Source of the DNA: Embleya sp040605455
GTDB lineage: Bacteria; Actinomycetota; Actinomycetes; Streptomycetales; Streptomycetaceae
Direction of reading: 5' to 3'
DNA length: 64,000 nt
NCBI RefSeq assembly: GCF_040605455.1
Contig: NZ_JBEXCV010000027.1
Span: 9,067 to 73,066, forward strand
Positions 44,447 through 54,847 of the stretch are shown in pieces; positions within the stretch are counted from its first letter, which is position 1; every line of letters starts with the position of its first letter. The notes under the pieces are model-generated. The model was not told the origin of the DNA and did no database searches. It saw only the letters and a list, made by a program, of their open reading frames with translations. The position numbers and the translations under genes are program-made.

Positions 44447-44842
44447 GTGGTGAGTCGTGGGGTGGAAGAGACGAATCGGCGGATGCTTCGGGCTCGGGAT
44501 GTGATGGACCGGGACTATGCGCGGGCGTTGGACGTGCCGGCTCTGGCTCGGGTCGCGCATGTGTCGGAGGCGCATTTCACGCGGACGTTTCGGGCTGCGT
44601 TCGGAGAGACGCCGCATCGCTATCTGCAGCGGCGGCGGGTCGAGCGGGCGATGTTCCTGCTGCGGGAGACCGATCGGAGTGTGACGGACATCTGCTTCGA
44701 GGTCGGGTTCGGTAGCCCCGGGACGTTCAGCCGCACGTTTCACGGCATCGTCGGGCGGTCGCCGCGGGCGTATCGCAAGGAAGCGGTGGCTGCGGGTGTG
44801 CCGACGTGCTTCACGATGGCTTGGATGCGGCCGAGCGGCTGA
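44447..44842 (+). CDS. stand-alone AraC-type DNA-binding protein
   Basis: 131 residues (GTG 44447), consisting almost only of the two AraC helix-turn-helix motifs: DVPALARVAHVSEAHFTRTF and SVTDICFEVGFGSPGTFSRTFHGIVGRSPRAYR. There is no effector domain, as in SoxS/MarA-like activators. Lies 174 bp upstream of a VOC-domain gene on the same strand; in actinobacteria this pair is common, and the regulator probably controls it. Confidence 0.87.
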   Translation: MVSRGVEETNRRMLRARDVMDRDYARALDVPALARVAHVSEAHFTRTFRAAFGETPHRYLQRRRVERAMFLLRETDRSVTDICFEVGFGSPGTFSRTFHGIVGRSPRAYRKEAVAAGVPTCFTMAWMRPSG

Positions 44843-45016
44843 GCGTGGGCGGTGCGCACGGCGGGTACGTCCGTCCGCGCCGGCCGCACTGCCCGCTGCC
44901 GCGCCGTCATGCGATTCGTCGCACCGCCCGTGCCCGGCTCTTCGTGTGCCGGGTCGGCCGGGAGTCCAGCAGTTTTGGATAAGTTTGCGGGTGGGGCGGT
45001 CGCTAGCGTTGGGGTC

Positions 45017-45427
45017 ATGTTCAACGCCATCGCACAATCGCAGATATACGTCCTCGACCAGGACGAGGCCCTCGACTTCTATGTCGGCAAGCTCGGGTTG
45101 GAGGTTGTCGCCGACGTCGACATGGGATTCATGCGTTGGTTGACCGTCGGTGTTCCCGGGCAGCCGGAGCGGCAGGTTCTGTTGGAGCGGCCGGGGGCTC
45201 CGGCGATGTCCGAGGAGACCGCGCAGCAGGTTCGGGAACTCGTGACCAAGGGGGCGATGGGTGGCTGGCTGATCTTCCACACGGCCGACTGCCGCAAGAC
45301 GTACGAGACGCTGCTGGCCAAGGGCGTGGAGTTCACCGAGGAGCCCACCGAGCGTCCGTACGGCGTCGACTGTGGGCTTCGCGACCCCTTCGGCAACCGG
45401 ATCCGGTTCACCCAACCGAAGTCCTGA
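45017..45427 (+). CDS. VOC / glyoxalase-like protein
   Basis: 136 residues from ATG 45017. Single VOC fold: IAQSQIYVLDQDEALDFYVGKLGLEVVADV at the N-terminus, GGWLIFHTADCRKTYETLLAKGV in the middle and YGVDCGLRDPFGNRIRFTQ at the end. No SD; a -10-like TAGCGT (45004-45009) lies 7 bp before the ATG, suggesting a leaderless mRNA. Probably detoxification or a small-molecule-binding role, paired with the AraC protein. Confidence 0.87.
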   Translation: MFNAIAQSQIYVLDQDEALDFYVGKLGLEVVADVDMGFMRWLTVGVPGQPERQVLLERPGAPAMSEETAQQVRELVTKGAMGGWLIFHTADCRKTYETLLAKGVEFTEEPTERPYGVDCGLRDPFGNRIRFTQPKS

Positions 45428-45940
45428 ACCAACCCGTCGCCGCTTGCGGCTCGACGGAGGCGGAGGTCGCCGCGGACGCCGTGGCCGTGGCTGCGGCCGG
45501 TCGGGCCAGGCCAGGGCGTCCGCGCGATCGACCAGGGTCGGCCTCGACGATGCGTTCTTCGTGGATGTGCGTCACGGGAATTCTCCGGTCGGAATAGGGC
45601 CTTCGACGCGGTGCGCGCCCACTCCGAGCCTGCCCGACGGGTGTCGCCGGGTCTTGAAGATCCTTGCGCGGGGGTGCCCGAGCGCACGTGCGCGGGTCGG
45701 CGGATTCGCGGGCGCTGCTGTCGGACCTCGCGCGTAACGTGAAAAAGGTGCTGTCCTTCGTCGAACTCGTCGCCCGGCCCACATTCGCGGTGAGCGCGGT
45801 GACGTGTCGTGGGGATCACCGACGCTGGGCGGCGCCGGACGGGAACCGATCCCACGACCTCCGCAACGCCCCGAGCGCCCCCGGCGCGGCTCGATGCCGT
45901 GCCCGGGGGCGCTTCCTCGTTGCCCGAGTCGAGTGTCCGG
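45428..45940. other. 513 bp without a recognised gene
   Basis: Several open frames cross this stretch on both strands but none has protein-like composition throughout or a good start. One plus-strand segment (NVKKVLSFVELVARPTF, about 45735-45785) looks slightly protein-like and is unassigned. Confidence 0.4.
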
Positions 45941-46801
<861 letters not shown>

Positions 46802-46863
46802 GACGAGTTCCTTTCCTCCGCGCCGAACCCGTCGTCCGGTCGCTACCCAAACGATGGCACTAA

Positions 46864-46909
46864 CTTTTCGAAAGCGCAAGCTTTTGGAGAGTGCAGTACT
46901 TTCGAAAGT
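46864..46909. promoter_or_regulatory. HxlR operator candidates (two TTCGAA-centred palindromes)
   Basis: ACTTTCGAAAGT (46898-46909) is a perfect 12-bp palindrome; CTTTTCGAAAG (46864-46874) is a near copy 34 bp away. Both lie in the divergent region between the NmrA-like and HxlR genes. Confidence 0.6.
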
Positions 46910-46976
46910 GCTGACTCGGAGGTAGCCTCGATGCATGCAGATGCAGCCGCAGACGCAGACGACGAAGGGGGCAGCG

Positions 46977-47378
46977 ATGGAAACCGTGACCGAGACCGGG
47001 CCGGACCCGACCCCGGAGTTCGAGTTCGACGTGTTCGCGAAGGCGTGCGTCTCGCGGGCGGCCATGGAGCACATCACCGGCCGCTGGGGCGTGCTGGTCC
47101 TGGGCGGGCTGCACGACGGCCCGATGCGTTTCAACGCGCTGCGCCGTCGGATCGACGGGGTCAGCGAGAAGATGCTGTCGCAGACCCTTCAGGCCCTGGA
47201 GCGGGACGGATTCGTGCTTCGCGAGGTGCACAGCGCGATCCCGCCCCGGGTCGAGTACACGCTCACCGGGCTGGGCACCGCGACGGCGGCCAAGCTGCTC
47301 GATCTGATCAAGCACCTGGAGGGCCACATGGCACAGGTGCTGGCTGCGCGCGAGGAGTACGACCGGGCGCACGCCTGA
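46977..47378 (+). CDS. HxlR-family transcriptional regulator
   Basis: 133 residues from ATG 46977 (SD GGGGGC; an upstream ATG at 46935 is possible). HxlR winged helix: ACVSRAAMEHITGRWGVLVLGGL with the N-terminal redox-relevant Cys, RFNALRRRIDGVSEKMLSQTLQALERDGFV and PPRVEYTLTGLG. Relatives sense quinones, aldehydes or disulfide stress through that Cys. Expected to control the divergent NmrA-like gene and itself. Confidence 0.9.
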   Translation: METVTETGPDPTPEFEFDVFAKACVSRAAMEHITGRWGVLVLGGLHDGPMRFNALRRRIDGVSEKMLSQTLQALERDGFVLREVHSAIPPRVEYTLTGLGTATAAKLLDLIKHLEGHMAQVLAAREEYDRAHA

Positions 47379-47458
47379 GCGCGGCGCGCTTGAGAGCCGC
47401 GTGCTTGGGCGCCGCCCGCCCGAGTGCCGCCCGCCCGGTGGACGGCACTGGAAGCGAC

Positions 47459-47504
47459 CGAGGGGTCGGGGTCACGAGACGCACTCTCGTGGCCCGACCC
47501 CTCG
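47459..47504. terminator. bidirectional terminator between hxlR-type gene and dnaE
   Basis: CGAGGGGTCGGG...CACGAG pairs with CTCGTG...CCGACCCCTCG (12 + 6 bp with a small bulge). Lies between the convergent stops at 47378 and 47548. Confidence 0.65.
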
Positions 47505-47547
47505 TCGGCGGTCCGGAGCATCCGATCCGGCGGGTCCGTGGCCCGGC

Positions 47548-50500
47548 TCAGATGCTCCAGACCCCCGCGCCCAGCATCGACTTGATCTCGCCCGCGAGGC
47601 CACCCTCCGGGTTGACCCGGAAGTCGAGGTTGTAACGGGTTCGCATGCGCGCGCTCTCCAGGATCAGGTGCACCGGGTTGTCCCCCGGGTGCGAGGAGAG
47701 CACCCGCTTGATGTCCTTCACCAGCTTCTCGTTGACCTTGGTGGTGGGCAGCCGCAGGCACACCGGAGCCTTGCCGCCGTGTTCGGCCGAACCGATGTCC
47801 AACGGCACCAGCTCCGAGCCGAACACGCTCAGCGCGCCGTCGCGTTCGTTGAGCCGGCCCTTGATGCTGACCGCGACGTCCTCCTCCAGCGCGTGCGCGA
47901 CCAGCGTGTACGACTGCGGGAAGAACAGCACCTCGATCTCGCCGTCGTGGTCGGCGAGGTTGATCATCGCCCACGGCGAACCGCTCTTGTTGACCTTGCG
48001 CTGAATGCCGGTGATCAGGCCCGCGAGCTGCACCTGGCCCTCGGTGCGGCCGGAGTTCTTCAGCTCGGTGATCGAGGTGTCGCGATGCCGGGACAGGATG
48101 TGCTCGGCGCCGTCGAGGGGGTGCGCCGAGACGTACAGGCCGAGCATCTCGCGCTCGGTGGCCAGCTTGAGCTTGCGCGGCCACTCCTGGTCGGTGAGCG
48201 TGAAGTCGAGGCCGACGGCCGGTTCCGCAGCGGCCTCGTCGCCACCGCCGAACAGGTCGTACTGACCCGCCGCCTCCTGCTTCTTCAGGCCCACCACGGC
48301 GTCCAGGGCCTGCTCGTGCACGTCGACCAGGGCCCGGCGGGTGTGCCCGAGCGCGTCGAACGACCCGGCCTTGACCAGCGATTCGACCGCGCGCTTGTTG
48401 CAGGCGGGCAGACCGATCTTGGTCAGGAAGTCGGCGAAGGAGTTGAACTTCCCCTTGCTCGTGCGTGCTTCGACGATGTCGTTGATGACGTTGTCGCCCA
48501 CGTTGCGGATCGCCCGCAGGCCGAACCGCACATCGGAGCCGACGGCGGTGAAGTCGGCCACGGACTCGTTGACGTCGGGCGAGAGCACCCGGATGCCGGC
48601 CGACCTGGCATCGGCCAGGTACATGCCCATCTTGTCCTTTTCGTCGCCCACCGAGGTGAGCAGTGCGGCCATGTACTCGGCCGGGAAGTTCGCCTTGAGA
48701 TAGGCCGTTTGGTAGGACACCAGGCCATATGCGGCGGAGTGCGACTTGTTGAACGCGTAGCCGGCGAACGGGACCAGTACGTCCCACACCGCCTGAATCG
48801 CCTCGTCGCCGTAGCCGCGTTCGCGGCAACCCGCCTGGAACGGGATGAATTCCTTCTCCAGGACTTCCTTCTTCTTCTTGCCCATCGCGCGGCGGAGCAG
48901 GTCGGCCTGGCCCAGGCTGTAGCCGGCCAACACCTGCGCGGCACGCTGCACCTGCTCCTGATACACGATCAGGCCGTAGGTGGGGCCCAGGACTTCGTTG
49001 AGCGGCTTCTCCAACTCCGGGTGGATCGGCGTGATCTCCTGCTGCCCGTTCTTGCGCAGCGCGTAGTTGATGTGCGAGTTCATGCCCATCGGGCCGGGCC
49101 GGTACAGCGCGGAGACCGCGGAGATGTCCTCGAACTCGGTCGGTTTCATCAGCTTGAGCAGCGCGCGCATGGGGCCGCCATCGAGCTGGAACACGCCCAA
49201 CGTGTCGCCGCGGGAGAGCAGTTCGAAGGTGGTCGGGTCGTCGAGCGGGATCTTCTCGATGTCGACGTCGACGCCGCGGTTGGCCTTGATGATCTTGATG
49301 GCGTGATCGATGATGCCCAGGTTCCGCAGACCCAGGAAGTCCATCTTGACCAGACCCATCGACTCACACGACGGGTAGTCGAAGCCGGTGATGATCACGC
49401 CGTCCTTGTCCCGCCGATGCAGCGGGATCAGGTCGATCAGCGGGGTCGAGGACAGGATCACCGCGGCGGCGTGCACGCCGGTGCCGCGGGTCAGGCCCTC
49501 GATGCCGCGCGCGGTGTCGATCACCATCTTCACTTCGGGGTCGGACTCGTACAGCGCGCGAATCTCGCCGGCCTCGGTGTAGCGCGGGTGGTCCTTGTCG
49601 AACATGCCCGCCAGCGGCATCGACTTGCCCATGATGTCCGGCGGGTACGCCTTGGTGATCCGGTCGCCGGTCGCGAACGGAAAGCCCAGGATCCGGCTGG
49701 AGTCCTTGATCGCGGCCTTGGCCTTGATCGTGCCGAAGGTGTTGACCTGCGCGGTGTAGGCCGAGCCGTACTTATCGGTGACGTAGCGCACCATCTGGTC
49801 GCGCTGGCGGTCGTCGAAGTCGATGTCGACGTCCGGCGGGTTGATCCGCTCCGGGTTGAGGAAGCGCTCGAACAGCAGGTCGTAGTCGAGCGGATTCAGG
49901 CCGGTGATTCCGGTGAGGTAGGCCACCATCGACCCGGCCGCCGAGCCTCGGCCGGGGCCGACGGGGATGCCGTTGTCCCGGGCGTACCGGCAGATGTCGG
50001 CGACCACGAGGAAGTAGGAGTCGAAGCCCATGGGCGTGATCACGCCCATCTCCAACTCGATCCGGTCCAGCACCTCCTGGCTCGGGTTGTCGCCGAACCG
50101 GTGCTTCAGGCCCGCGGTGATCTTCTTGCGCAGGTACGTCGCCTGCGTCTCGCCCTCCGGGACGTCGAACTGCGGCATCCGGTTGACCTCGGCGAACACC
50201 TCGTCGTAGGGCTGGATGCGCTCCGCGATGGCCAGCGTGTTGTCGCACGACTCGGGCAGCTCGCCGAACAGCCGGCGCATTTCGTCCGAGGTCTTGATGT
50301 AGTAGCCGGTGCCCGCGAACTTGAACCGGTTCGGGTCGGCCTTGTTCTTGCCCACGCCCACGCACAGCAGCGAGTCGTGCGCGTCGGCCTGGTCCTCGGT
50401 GACGTAGTGCGAGTCGTTGGTGGCCAGGAGCGGGATGTTCAGCTCCTTGGCGATCCGCAGCAGGTCCTGACGCACCGTGCGCTCGATGTCGAGGCCGTGG

Positions 50501-51096
50501 TCCATCAGTTCCAGGAAGTAGTTCTCCTTGCCGAAGATGTCCTGGTACGCGGAGGCCGCCTTGACCGCCTCGTCGTACTGACCCAGGCGCAACCGGGTCT
50601 GCACCTCGCCGGACGGGCAACCCGTGGTGGCGATGATGCCCTCGTGGTGCTGCGCGATCAGCTCGCGGTCCATCCGGGGCTTCATGTAGTAGCCCTCGAT
50701 GGATGCCAGGCTGGAGAGCCGGAACAGGTTGCGCAGGCCCTGCGCGTTCTCCGCCCACATCGTCATGTGGGTGTACCGGCCGCCACCGGAGACGTCCTTG
50801 CCGCCCTCGCCGTCCTCGCTCGGTGCGCGCTTGCCGCCGGGCGCCCAGAACTCGGGGCGGCGGGCGTGCCGGGTGCTGGGGGCGACGTACGCCTCGATGC
50901 CGATGATCGGCTTGACGCCGTGCTTCTTGGACGTGCCCTGGAACTCGTAGGCGCCGAACATGTTGCCGTGGTCGCTCATGGCCACCGCCGGCATGCCCTG
51001 ACGGGCCACCTCGGCGAACAGCTTGTCGTTCTTCGCCGCTCCGTCCAGCATCGAGTATTCGGTGTGGACATGCAGGTGAACGAACGAGTCAGACAC
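47548..51096 (-). CDS. dnaE: DNA polymerase III alpha subunit (DnaE1)
   Basis: 1182 residues from GTG 51096, the expected length for actinobacterial DnaE1. N-terminal PHP domain (FVHLHVHTEYSMLDG, AMSDHGNMFGAYEF). Polymerase core with GPGRGSAAGSMVAYL near residue 385 and the catalytic aspartates in NPPDVDIDFDDRQRD near 425. Then thumb/fingers, the helix-hairpin-helix region (GLPACNKRAVESLVKAGSFD) and the OB fold near 1020. Main replicative polymerase. The frame extends upstream to 51600 without support. Marks this part of the window as core genome. Confidence 0.97.
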   Translation of the reverse strand: MSDSFVHLHVHTEYSMLDGAAKNDKLFAEVARQGMPAVAMSDHGNMFGAYEFQGTSKKHGVKPIIGIEAYVAPSTRHARRPEFWAPGGKRAPSEDGEGGKDVSGGGRYTHMTMWAENAQGLRNLFRLSSLASIEGYYMKPRMDRELIAQHHEGIIATTGCPSGEVQTRLRLGQYDEAVKAASAYQDIFGKENYFLELMDHGLDIERTVRQDLLRIAKELNIPLLATNDSHYVTEDQADAHDSLLCVGVGKNKADPNRFKFAGTGYYIKTSDEMRRLFGELPESCDNTLAIAERIQPYDEVFAEVNRMPQFDVPEGETQATYLRKKITAGLKHRFGDNPSQEVLDRIELEMGVITPMGFDSYFLVVADICRYARDNGIPVGPGRGSAAGSMVAYLTGITGLNPLDYDLLFERFLNPERINPPDVDIDFDDRQRDQMVRYVTDKYGSAYTAQVNTFGTIKAKAAIKDSSRILGFPFATGDRITKAYPPDIMGKSMPLAGMFDKDHPRYTEAGEIRALYESDPEVKMVIDTARGIEGLTRGTGVHAAAVILSSTPLIDLIPLHRRDKDGVIITGFDYPSCESMGLVKMDFLGLRNLGIIDHAIKIIKANRGVDVDIEKIPLDDPTTFELLSRGDTLGVFQLDGGPMRALLKLMKPTEFEDISAVSALYRPGPMGMNSHINYALRKNGQQEITPIHPELEKPLNEVLGPTYGLIVYQEQVQRAAQVLAGYSLGQADLLRRAMGKKKKEVLEKEFIPFQAGCRERGYGDEAIQAVWDVLVPFAGYAFNKSHSAAYGLVSYQTAYLKANFPAEYMAALLTSVGDEKDKMGMYLADARSAGIRVLSPDVNESVADFTAVGSDVRFGLRAIRNVGDNVINDIVEARTSKGKFNSFADFLTKIGLPACNKRAVESLVKAGSFDALGHTRRALVDVHEQALDAVVGLKKQEAAGQYDLFGGGDEAAAEPAVGLDFTLTDQEWPRKLKLATEREMLGLYVSAHPLDGAEHILSRHRDTSITELKNSGRTEGQVQLAGLITGIQRKVNKSGSPWAMINLADHDGEIEVLFFPQSYTLVAHALEEDVAVSIKGRLNERDGALSVFGSELVPLDIGSAEHGGKAPVCLRLPTTKVNEKLVKDIKRVLSSHPGDNPVHLILESARMRTRYNLDFRVNPEGGLAGEIKSMLGAGVWSI

Positions 51097-51418
51097 GGTG
51101 TGTGAGGCTCCTCGGAGGGGGCGGCGGGGACCATCCACCATAACGCGGCGGAGGCTGGCAACCGGGTGTCCGAGGTAGGTGTCCGCGGCCGCCGGCGAAG
51201 GCTTTTCCGAGTCGTTTCCGAGCGGTATCCGAGTGGCCCCACAGTGGCCTGCGAAGCGGTCTATGCGGTTGTTTGTGGGAGTTTGCGGGTCCGCGGTGCG
51301 GCTTTTGCGGAGTGCCGCGCGGGTTGTCGCGTCGGCTGTCGCGTCGGGCTGTCGTGGGACCTCGGCGGGCGCCGGTGGGGGCTCGGGGGAGGGCCTCGGC
51401 GGGGGCCTGCGCGGGCGT

Positions 51419-51694
51419 CTACGCGGGGGTTTGCGTGGCGGCTCGGGCGGCGGCTTCGCGGCGACGCAGCGGGGGGAGGGTGGGGGGTGGTTGGCGGCGC
51501 TCGGGGAGTTCGGCGAGCAGCACCTTCGTCGCCTCGGCGATCGCTGCCACGGCGCGCTCGACGGCCTCCTCGGTGCGGGGTGACGTGGTCTGCACGCCAC
51601 CTACTTTGCGGACGTATTGACGGGCGGCGGCTTCGATCTCCACGTCGGTGGCGGCGGGGTCGAGTCCGCGGAGCGTCGTGATGTTTCGGCACAT
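51419..51694 (-). CDS. DUF2277 domain protein
   Basis: 91 residues from ATG 51694 (an upstream in-frame start at 51724 is less likely). MCRNITTLRGLDPAATDVEI, AAARQYVRKVGGVQTTS and AIAEATKVLLAELPERR are the DUF2277 pattern; it has a basic Ala-rich tail. Function unknown; the MCRNI start is nearly invariant in the family. Lies 322 bp upstream of dnaE, same strand. Confidence 0.88.
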   Translation of the reverse strand: MCRNITTLRGLDPAATDVEIEAAARQYVRKVGGVQTTSPRTEEAVERAVAAIAEATKVLLAELPERRQPPPTLPPLRRREAAARAATQTPA

Positions 51695-51768
51695 ACCTTT
51701 CAGGCTAGGCGGGCCGGCCGACACACACGCGGCGCTGCCGTCACCAGTGTGCCGAGTCGACCTTGGCC

Positions 51769-52007
51769 GGCCTGCGGCCTGCTTGTCCTCAAGCGCCGGA
51801 CGGGCTGGGTTTGGTGGGTTGGTGGTTCGGGCTGCGGGGGGTTGGGCGTGGGTCGGGCGGCCTGCGGCCTGTTTGTCCTCAAGCGCCGGACGGGCTGGGT
51901 TGACGGCCCCTCGTGGGTCGGGCGGCCTGCCGGCCTGCTTGTCGTCAAGCGCCGGACGGGCTGGGTTTGGTGGGTTGGTGGTTCGGGCTGCGGGGGGTTG
52001 GGCGTGG
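51769..52007. repeat. three copies of a Streptomyces-type dispersed intergenic repeat
   Basis: Core GTCCTCAAGCGCCGGACG occurs at about 51785, 51875 and (one base changed) 51941, each preceded by GGCCTGC(C)GGCCTG. Copies 1 and 3 also share the following 40 or so bases (TTTGGTGGGTTGGTGG... to GTTGGGCGTGG). Similar 'tcaagcgccggacgggctg' elements are dispersed between genes in Streptomyces genomes. The region is 410 bp without a believable gene; frames through it simply translate the repeat. Confidence 0.7.
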
Positions 52008-52104
52008 TGGGCTCGGGGAGGGTGCGTGTTCGGCTCGGTGGCCGTTGCCTTGTGGGGGTTCGGGCGTTGGGCCTGGTGTGGGTCGGAGCGTGGAGGAGTG
52101 GCGG

Positions 52105-53097
52105 ATGGGCACGGTCGGTGCGGGGCCCGGGCGGCTGCTGGTTTCTTCGGGGACGCGTGACCACCGTTACGACCCCGCGACCGCCTGGCGGGTGTATCAG
52201 GGTGAGGACGGCAGCCTCACGGTCAGCACGGACGCGTGGCAGGAGGATTCGCACACGCTGATGGCGATCCGCACCGACTGGTACGCCGACGCCGCAGCGG
52301 CCTCGGCGGCGGGCGGGATGCCGCCGGACGTGGCCGGCCGGGTCACCCGGGCGTTGGGCACCGAGCCCGTCGCGCCGCCGCCGTACCGTGACTTCGCCGA
52401 GGCGTTTCGCGCGGGCGTCACACCGACTCATCCGGAGCCGGTGCCGGGCCTGGAGCTGGCCGTGCGGCACCGACCCGCACAGGACGAGTTCGGTGTGGGC
52501 GGCGACTGGTACGACGTCTTCACGCTGGACGACGGCCAGGTCGCGCTGGTGGTCGGCGACGTCCAGGGCCACGGCGCGAGCACCGCGCCGATCATGGCCA
52601 GGATTCGCACCCTGCTGCACGCGTACGCGGTGGTCACTCCCGACCCCGGCCGGGCGCTCGGGCTGGTGAACGACTTCCTGGACCGCTTTCCAGGTCCCGC
52701 GTACGCCACCTGCACGCTGGCCTACCTGGACCCGGCGACCGGCAGCCTGCGGGTCGCGCGCGCCGCGCATCCGCCGCTGCTGCTCGCCGACCCCGCCGGG
52801 ACGCCGCGGATCGAGGACGTCGAGGGCGGGCTGCCGCTGGGCATGCTGCCCGATCAGGGCTATCCGTGCACGACGCTGACCGTGGCTTGCGGGGAGACCC
52901 TGGTCCTGGTCACCGACGGACTGGTCGAGGGCCCGCAGTTGGCGCTGGACCGGGGCATGGAACGACTCGCGCACCGCTTCGAGCGCAGCCGGGGCCTGGA
53001 TCTGGAGGCGACCGCGGAGCGCTTGTTCAAACTCGCCGACCTGACCGGTCACCGGGACGACGTGACGCTGTTGCTGGCGCGGACGAAGGAGGGTTGA
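52105..53097 (+). CDS. PP2C/SpoIIE-type serine phosphatase
   Basis: 330 residues from ATG 52105 (SD GGAGGAG, spacing 6). Residues 1-100 form an unassigned N-terminal region. SpoIIE phosphatase domain from about 115: GVGGDWYDVFTLDDGQ, VVGDVQGHGASTAPIMARIR (metal-binding Asp), ATCTLAYLDPATGSLRVARAAHPP, TLVLVTDGLVE and HRDDVTLLLAR. Dephosphorylates anti-anti-sigma factors in partner-switching systems; no sensor (PAS/GAF) domain or anti-sigma gene is adjacent. Confidence 0.9.
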   Translation: MGTVGAGPGRLLVSSGTRDHRYDPATAWRVYQGEDGSLTVSTDAWQEDSHTLMAIRTDWYADAAAASAAGGMPPDVAGRVTRALGTEPVAPPPYRDFAEAFRAGVTPTHPEPVPGLELAVRHRPAQDEFGVGGDWYDVFTLDDGQVALVVGDVQGHGASTAPIMARIRTLLHAYAVVTPDPGRALGLVNDFLDRFPGPAYATCTLAYLDPATGSLRVARAAHPPLLLADPAGTPRIEDVEGGLPLGMLPDQGYPCTTLTVACGETLVLVTDGLVEGPQLALDRGMERLAHRFERSRGLDLEATAERLFKLADLTGHRDDVTLLLARTKEG

Positions 53098-53451
53098 CCG
53101 CGCCGCATTTTCCTGCGTCGCATCGATCTCGGGTAAGGGCGGCGATTGTCGACCGCCCCTCGATTTCGGGCCGACCGGTGTATTCCCACGCGTTTGTGGG
53201 CCGCTTCCGCCGCATCGGAGCAGACAGAGGTGTCGCGGGCCACAAAGGGCCGTTCCCCTGGAAGTTCCGCCTTTGGCGCGGGAGGATCTGACTATGCGTC
53301 AGCTCGATGTCCTGGGCGACGCCTGGCATCTGACGTGACGTTAGCCACGTGTAAACAAAGTTCCGGCCGACGCTCGCATACTGTCCCGTACGCAGACCTC
53401 ATACAGGCGTATGCAGCGCTGGTTGAACCAGGCGATTTTGGGAGGCTCCAC
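53098..53451. other. 354-bp upstream region of the luciferase-like gene
   Basis: No gene recognised. Contains an unusually AT-richer stretch (TTAGCCACGTGTAAACAAAG, about 53341-53360) that may hold the promoter. Confidence 0.35.
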
Positions 53452-54678
53452 GTGGAGTTCGGCATCTTCCTGAACGGGTACACCCCCGGTCCGGCCGCTC
53501 ACGATCGCGCGAGCGAGCACCTCGTGCTCATGCGCGAGTTGGAATTGGCCATCAAGGCCGACAAGCACAACTGGAAGTACGCCTGGTTCGGCGAGCACCA
53601 CGGTCTGGTCGAGTACAGCCACATGTCGGCTCCCGAGGTCGCCATCGGTTACGTCGCGGCCAAGACCGAGCGCATCCACCTGGCGACCGGCATCAACAGC
53701 CTGTCGCCGCGCAAGGAGCACCCGGTCCGCTACGCCGAGCGCGCCGCGATGATGGACCACATCACCGAGGGTCGCTTCGAGTGGGGCACCGGCCGCGGTG
53801 CGGGCAGCCACGAGATGGCCTCATTCAACATCATGGACAAGAACTCGACGAAGACCGAGTGGGACGAGGTCATTCGCGAGATCCCCCGGATGTGGGCGCA
53901 GACGGACTACACGTTCGAGGGCGACCACTTCACGGTGCCGACCCCGCACGACATCCACCCGAAGCCGTACGGCGAGTCGCACCCGCCGATCTGGGTGGCC
54001 TGCGGCAACCCGGCCACCTTCGGCAAGGCCGGCTCGATGGGCATCGGCGCGATCGCGTTCAACTTCGAACCGGTCTACAACCTCAAGGGCCGCATCGAGG
54101 CCTACAAGGAAGCCGCCGAGAACCCGGTCGAGATCGTCGGCGACTACCAGAACAACAACGTGATGATGACGAACGCCGTCATCTGTCTGTCCGACCGCAA
54201 GCGCGCTCGCGAGATCGCGCTCAGCAAGGGCCGCGGCTACCTGGTCACCCTGGTGAACCTGTACCACGACACCATGCCGAAGTCGGCGGACGCGATCACC
54301 TGGCCGTCGCCCACGTTCGACCTCTCGATGGGCGGCGACGAGCTGCTGGACCAGCTGATCGAGGGCGGCTTCATGCTCGTCGGCACCCCGGAAGAGGTGT
54401 GCGAGCAGGTCAAGGCGTACCAGGAGGTGGGCTGTGACCAGCTCGTCTTCGGCATCAACGACGGTATGACGCACGAGGAGAACCTCGAGATGCTCGAGCT
54501 CTTCGGCAACCAGGTGATCCCCGAGTTCGACAAGGACCCGGAGCACTCGACCACCAAGTACCGTCGCAACGCGGTGCCGAAGTTCGGTCGTTTCCAGGGC
54601 GCGGGCCCGGACCCCGACCTCAAGGTCGAGGTGCTCCCGACGAGCGCGGTGCTGCCGCTTCCCTACCCCTCGGCGTAA
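53452..54678 (+). CDS. LLM-class flavin-dependent oxidoreductase (luciferase-like)
   Basis: 408 residues from GTG 53452 (SD GGGAGG). Bacterial-luciferase-like TIM barrel: MEFGIFLNGYTPGP start, YAWFGEHHGLVEYSHMSAPE, IHLATGINSLSPRKEHPVRYAE, FEWGTGRGAGSHE and LVGTPEEVCEQVKAYQEVGCDQLVF. Uses FMNH2 or F420 to oxidise an organic substrate; identity unknown. Followed by a strong hairpin, so apparently monocistronic. Codon use is highly regular, suggesting good expression. Confidence 0.92.
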   Translation: MEFGIFLNGYTPGPAAHDRASEHLVLMRELELAIKADKHNWKYAWFGEHHGLVEYSHMSAPEVAIGYVAAKTERIHLATGINSLSPRKEHPVRYAERAAMMDHITEGRFEWGTGRGAGSHEMASFNIMDKNSTKTEWDEVIREIPRMWAQTDYTFEGDHFTVPTPHDIHPKPYGESHPPIWVACGNPATFGKAGSMGIGAIAFNFEPVYNLKGRIEAYKEAAENPVEIVGDYQNNNVMMTNAVICLSDRKRAREIALSKGRGYLVTLVNLYHDTMPKSADAITWPSPTFDLSMGGDELLDQLIEGGFMLVGTPEEVCEQVKAYQEVGCDQLVFGINDGMTHEENLEMLELFGNQVIPEFDKDPEHSTTKYRRNAVPKFGRFQGAGPDPDLKVEVLPTSAVLPLPYPSA

Positions 54679-54702
54679 TCCGGGCGGGCATTGAAGAGGT
54701 CC

Positions 54703-54732
54703 GAGGCCATCGGGGGAAATCCCGGTGGCCTC
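54703..54732. terminator. terminator hairpin
   Basis: GAGGCCATCGGG-GGAAAT-CCCGGTGGCCTC, 12-bp stem with one mismatch, 24 bp after the stop of the luciferase-like gene; a short T run follows. Confidence 0.65.
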
Positions 54733-54847
54733 GCGCATTTTGACGGGAAGTCAGCCCGGCGGCGGGTCGTTTCAACCGGGTGTTCGCCTCGGCCACGCCC
54801 GCCCGGTGTGATCTTCCAGAGGATGCTCATGGAATAACCGTGCGCCC

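Noticed and set aside
47401..51105. 1234-codon open frame on the plus strand opposite dnaE
   Set aside because: Antisense shadow created by GC-rich codon bias; composition is Val/Arg/Asp/His-rich with no domain, while the minus strand encodes a complete DnaE.
51617..52261. Plus-strand frame with repeated LKRRTGWVWWVGGSG
   Set aside because: Peptide repeats only mirror the intergenic DNA repeat; no start signal and the frame overlaps the true start of the SpoIIE-like gene.
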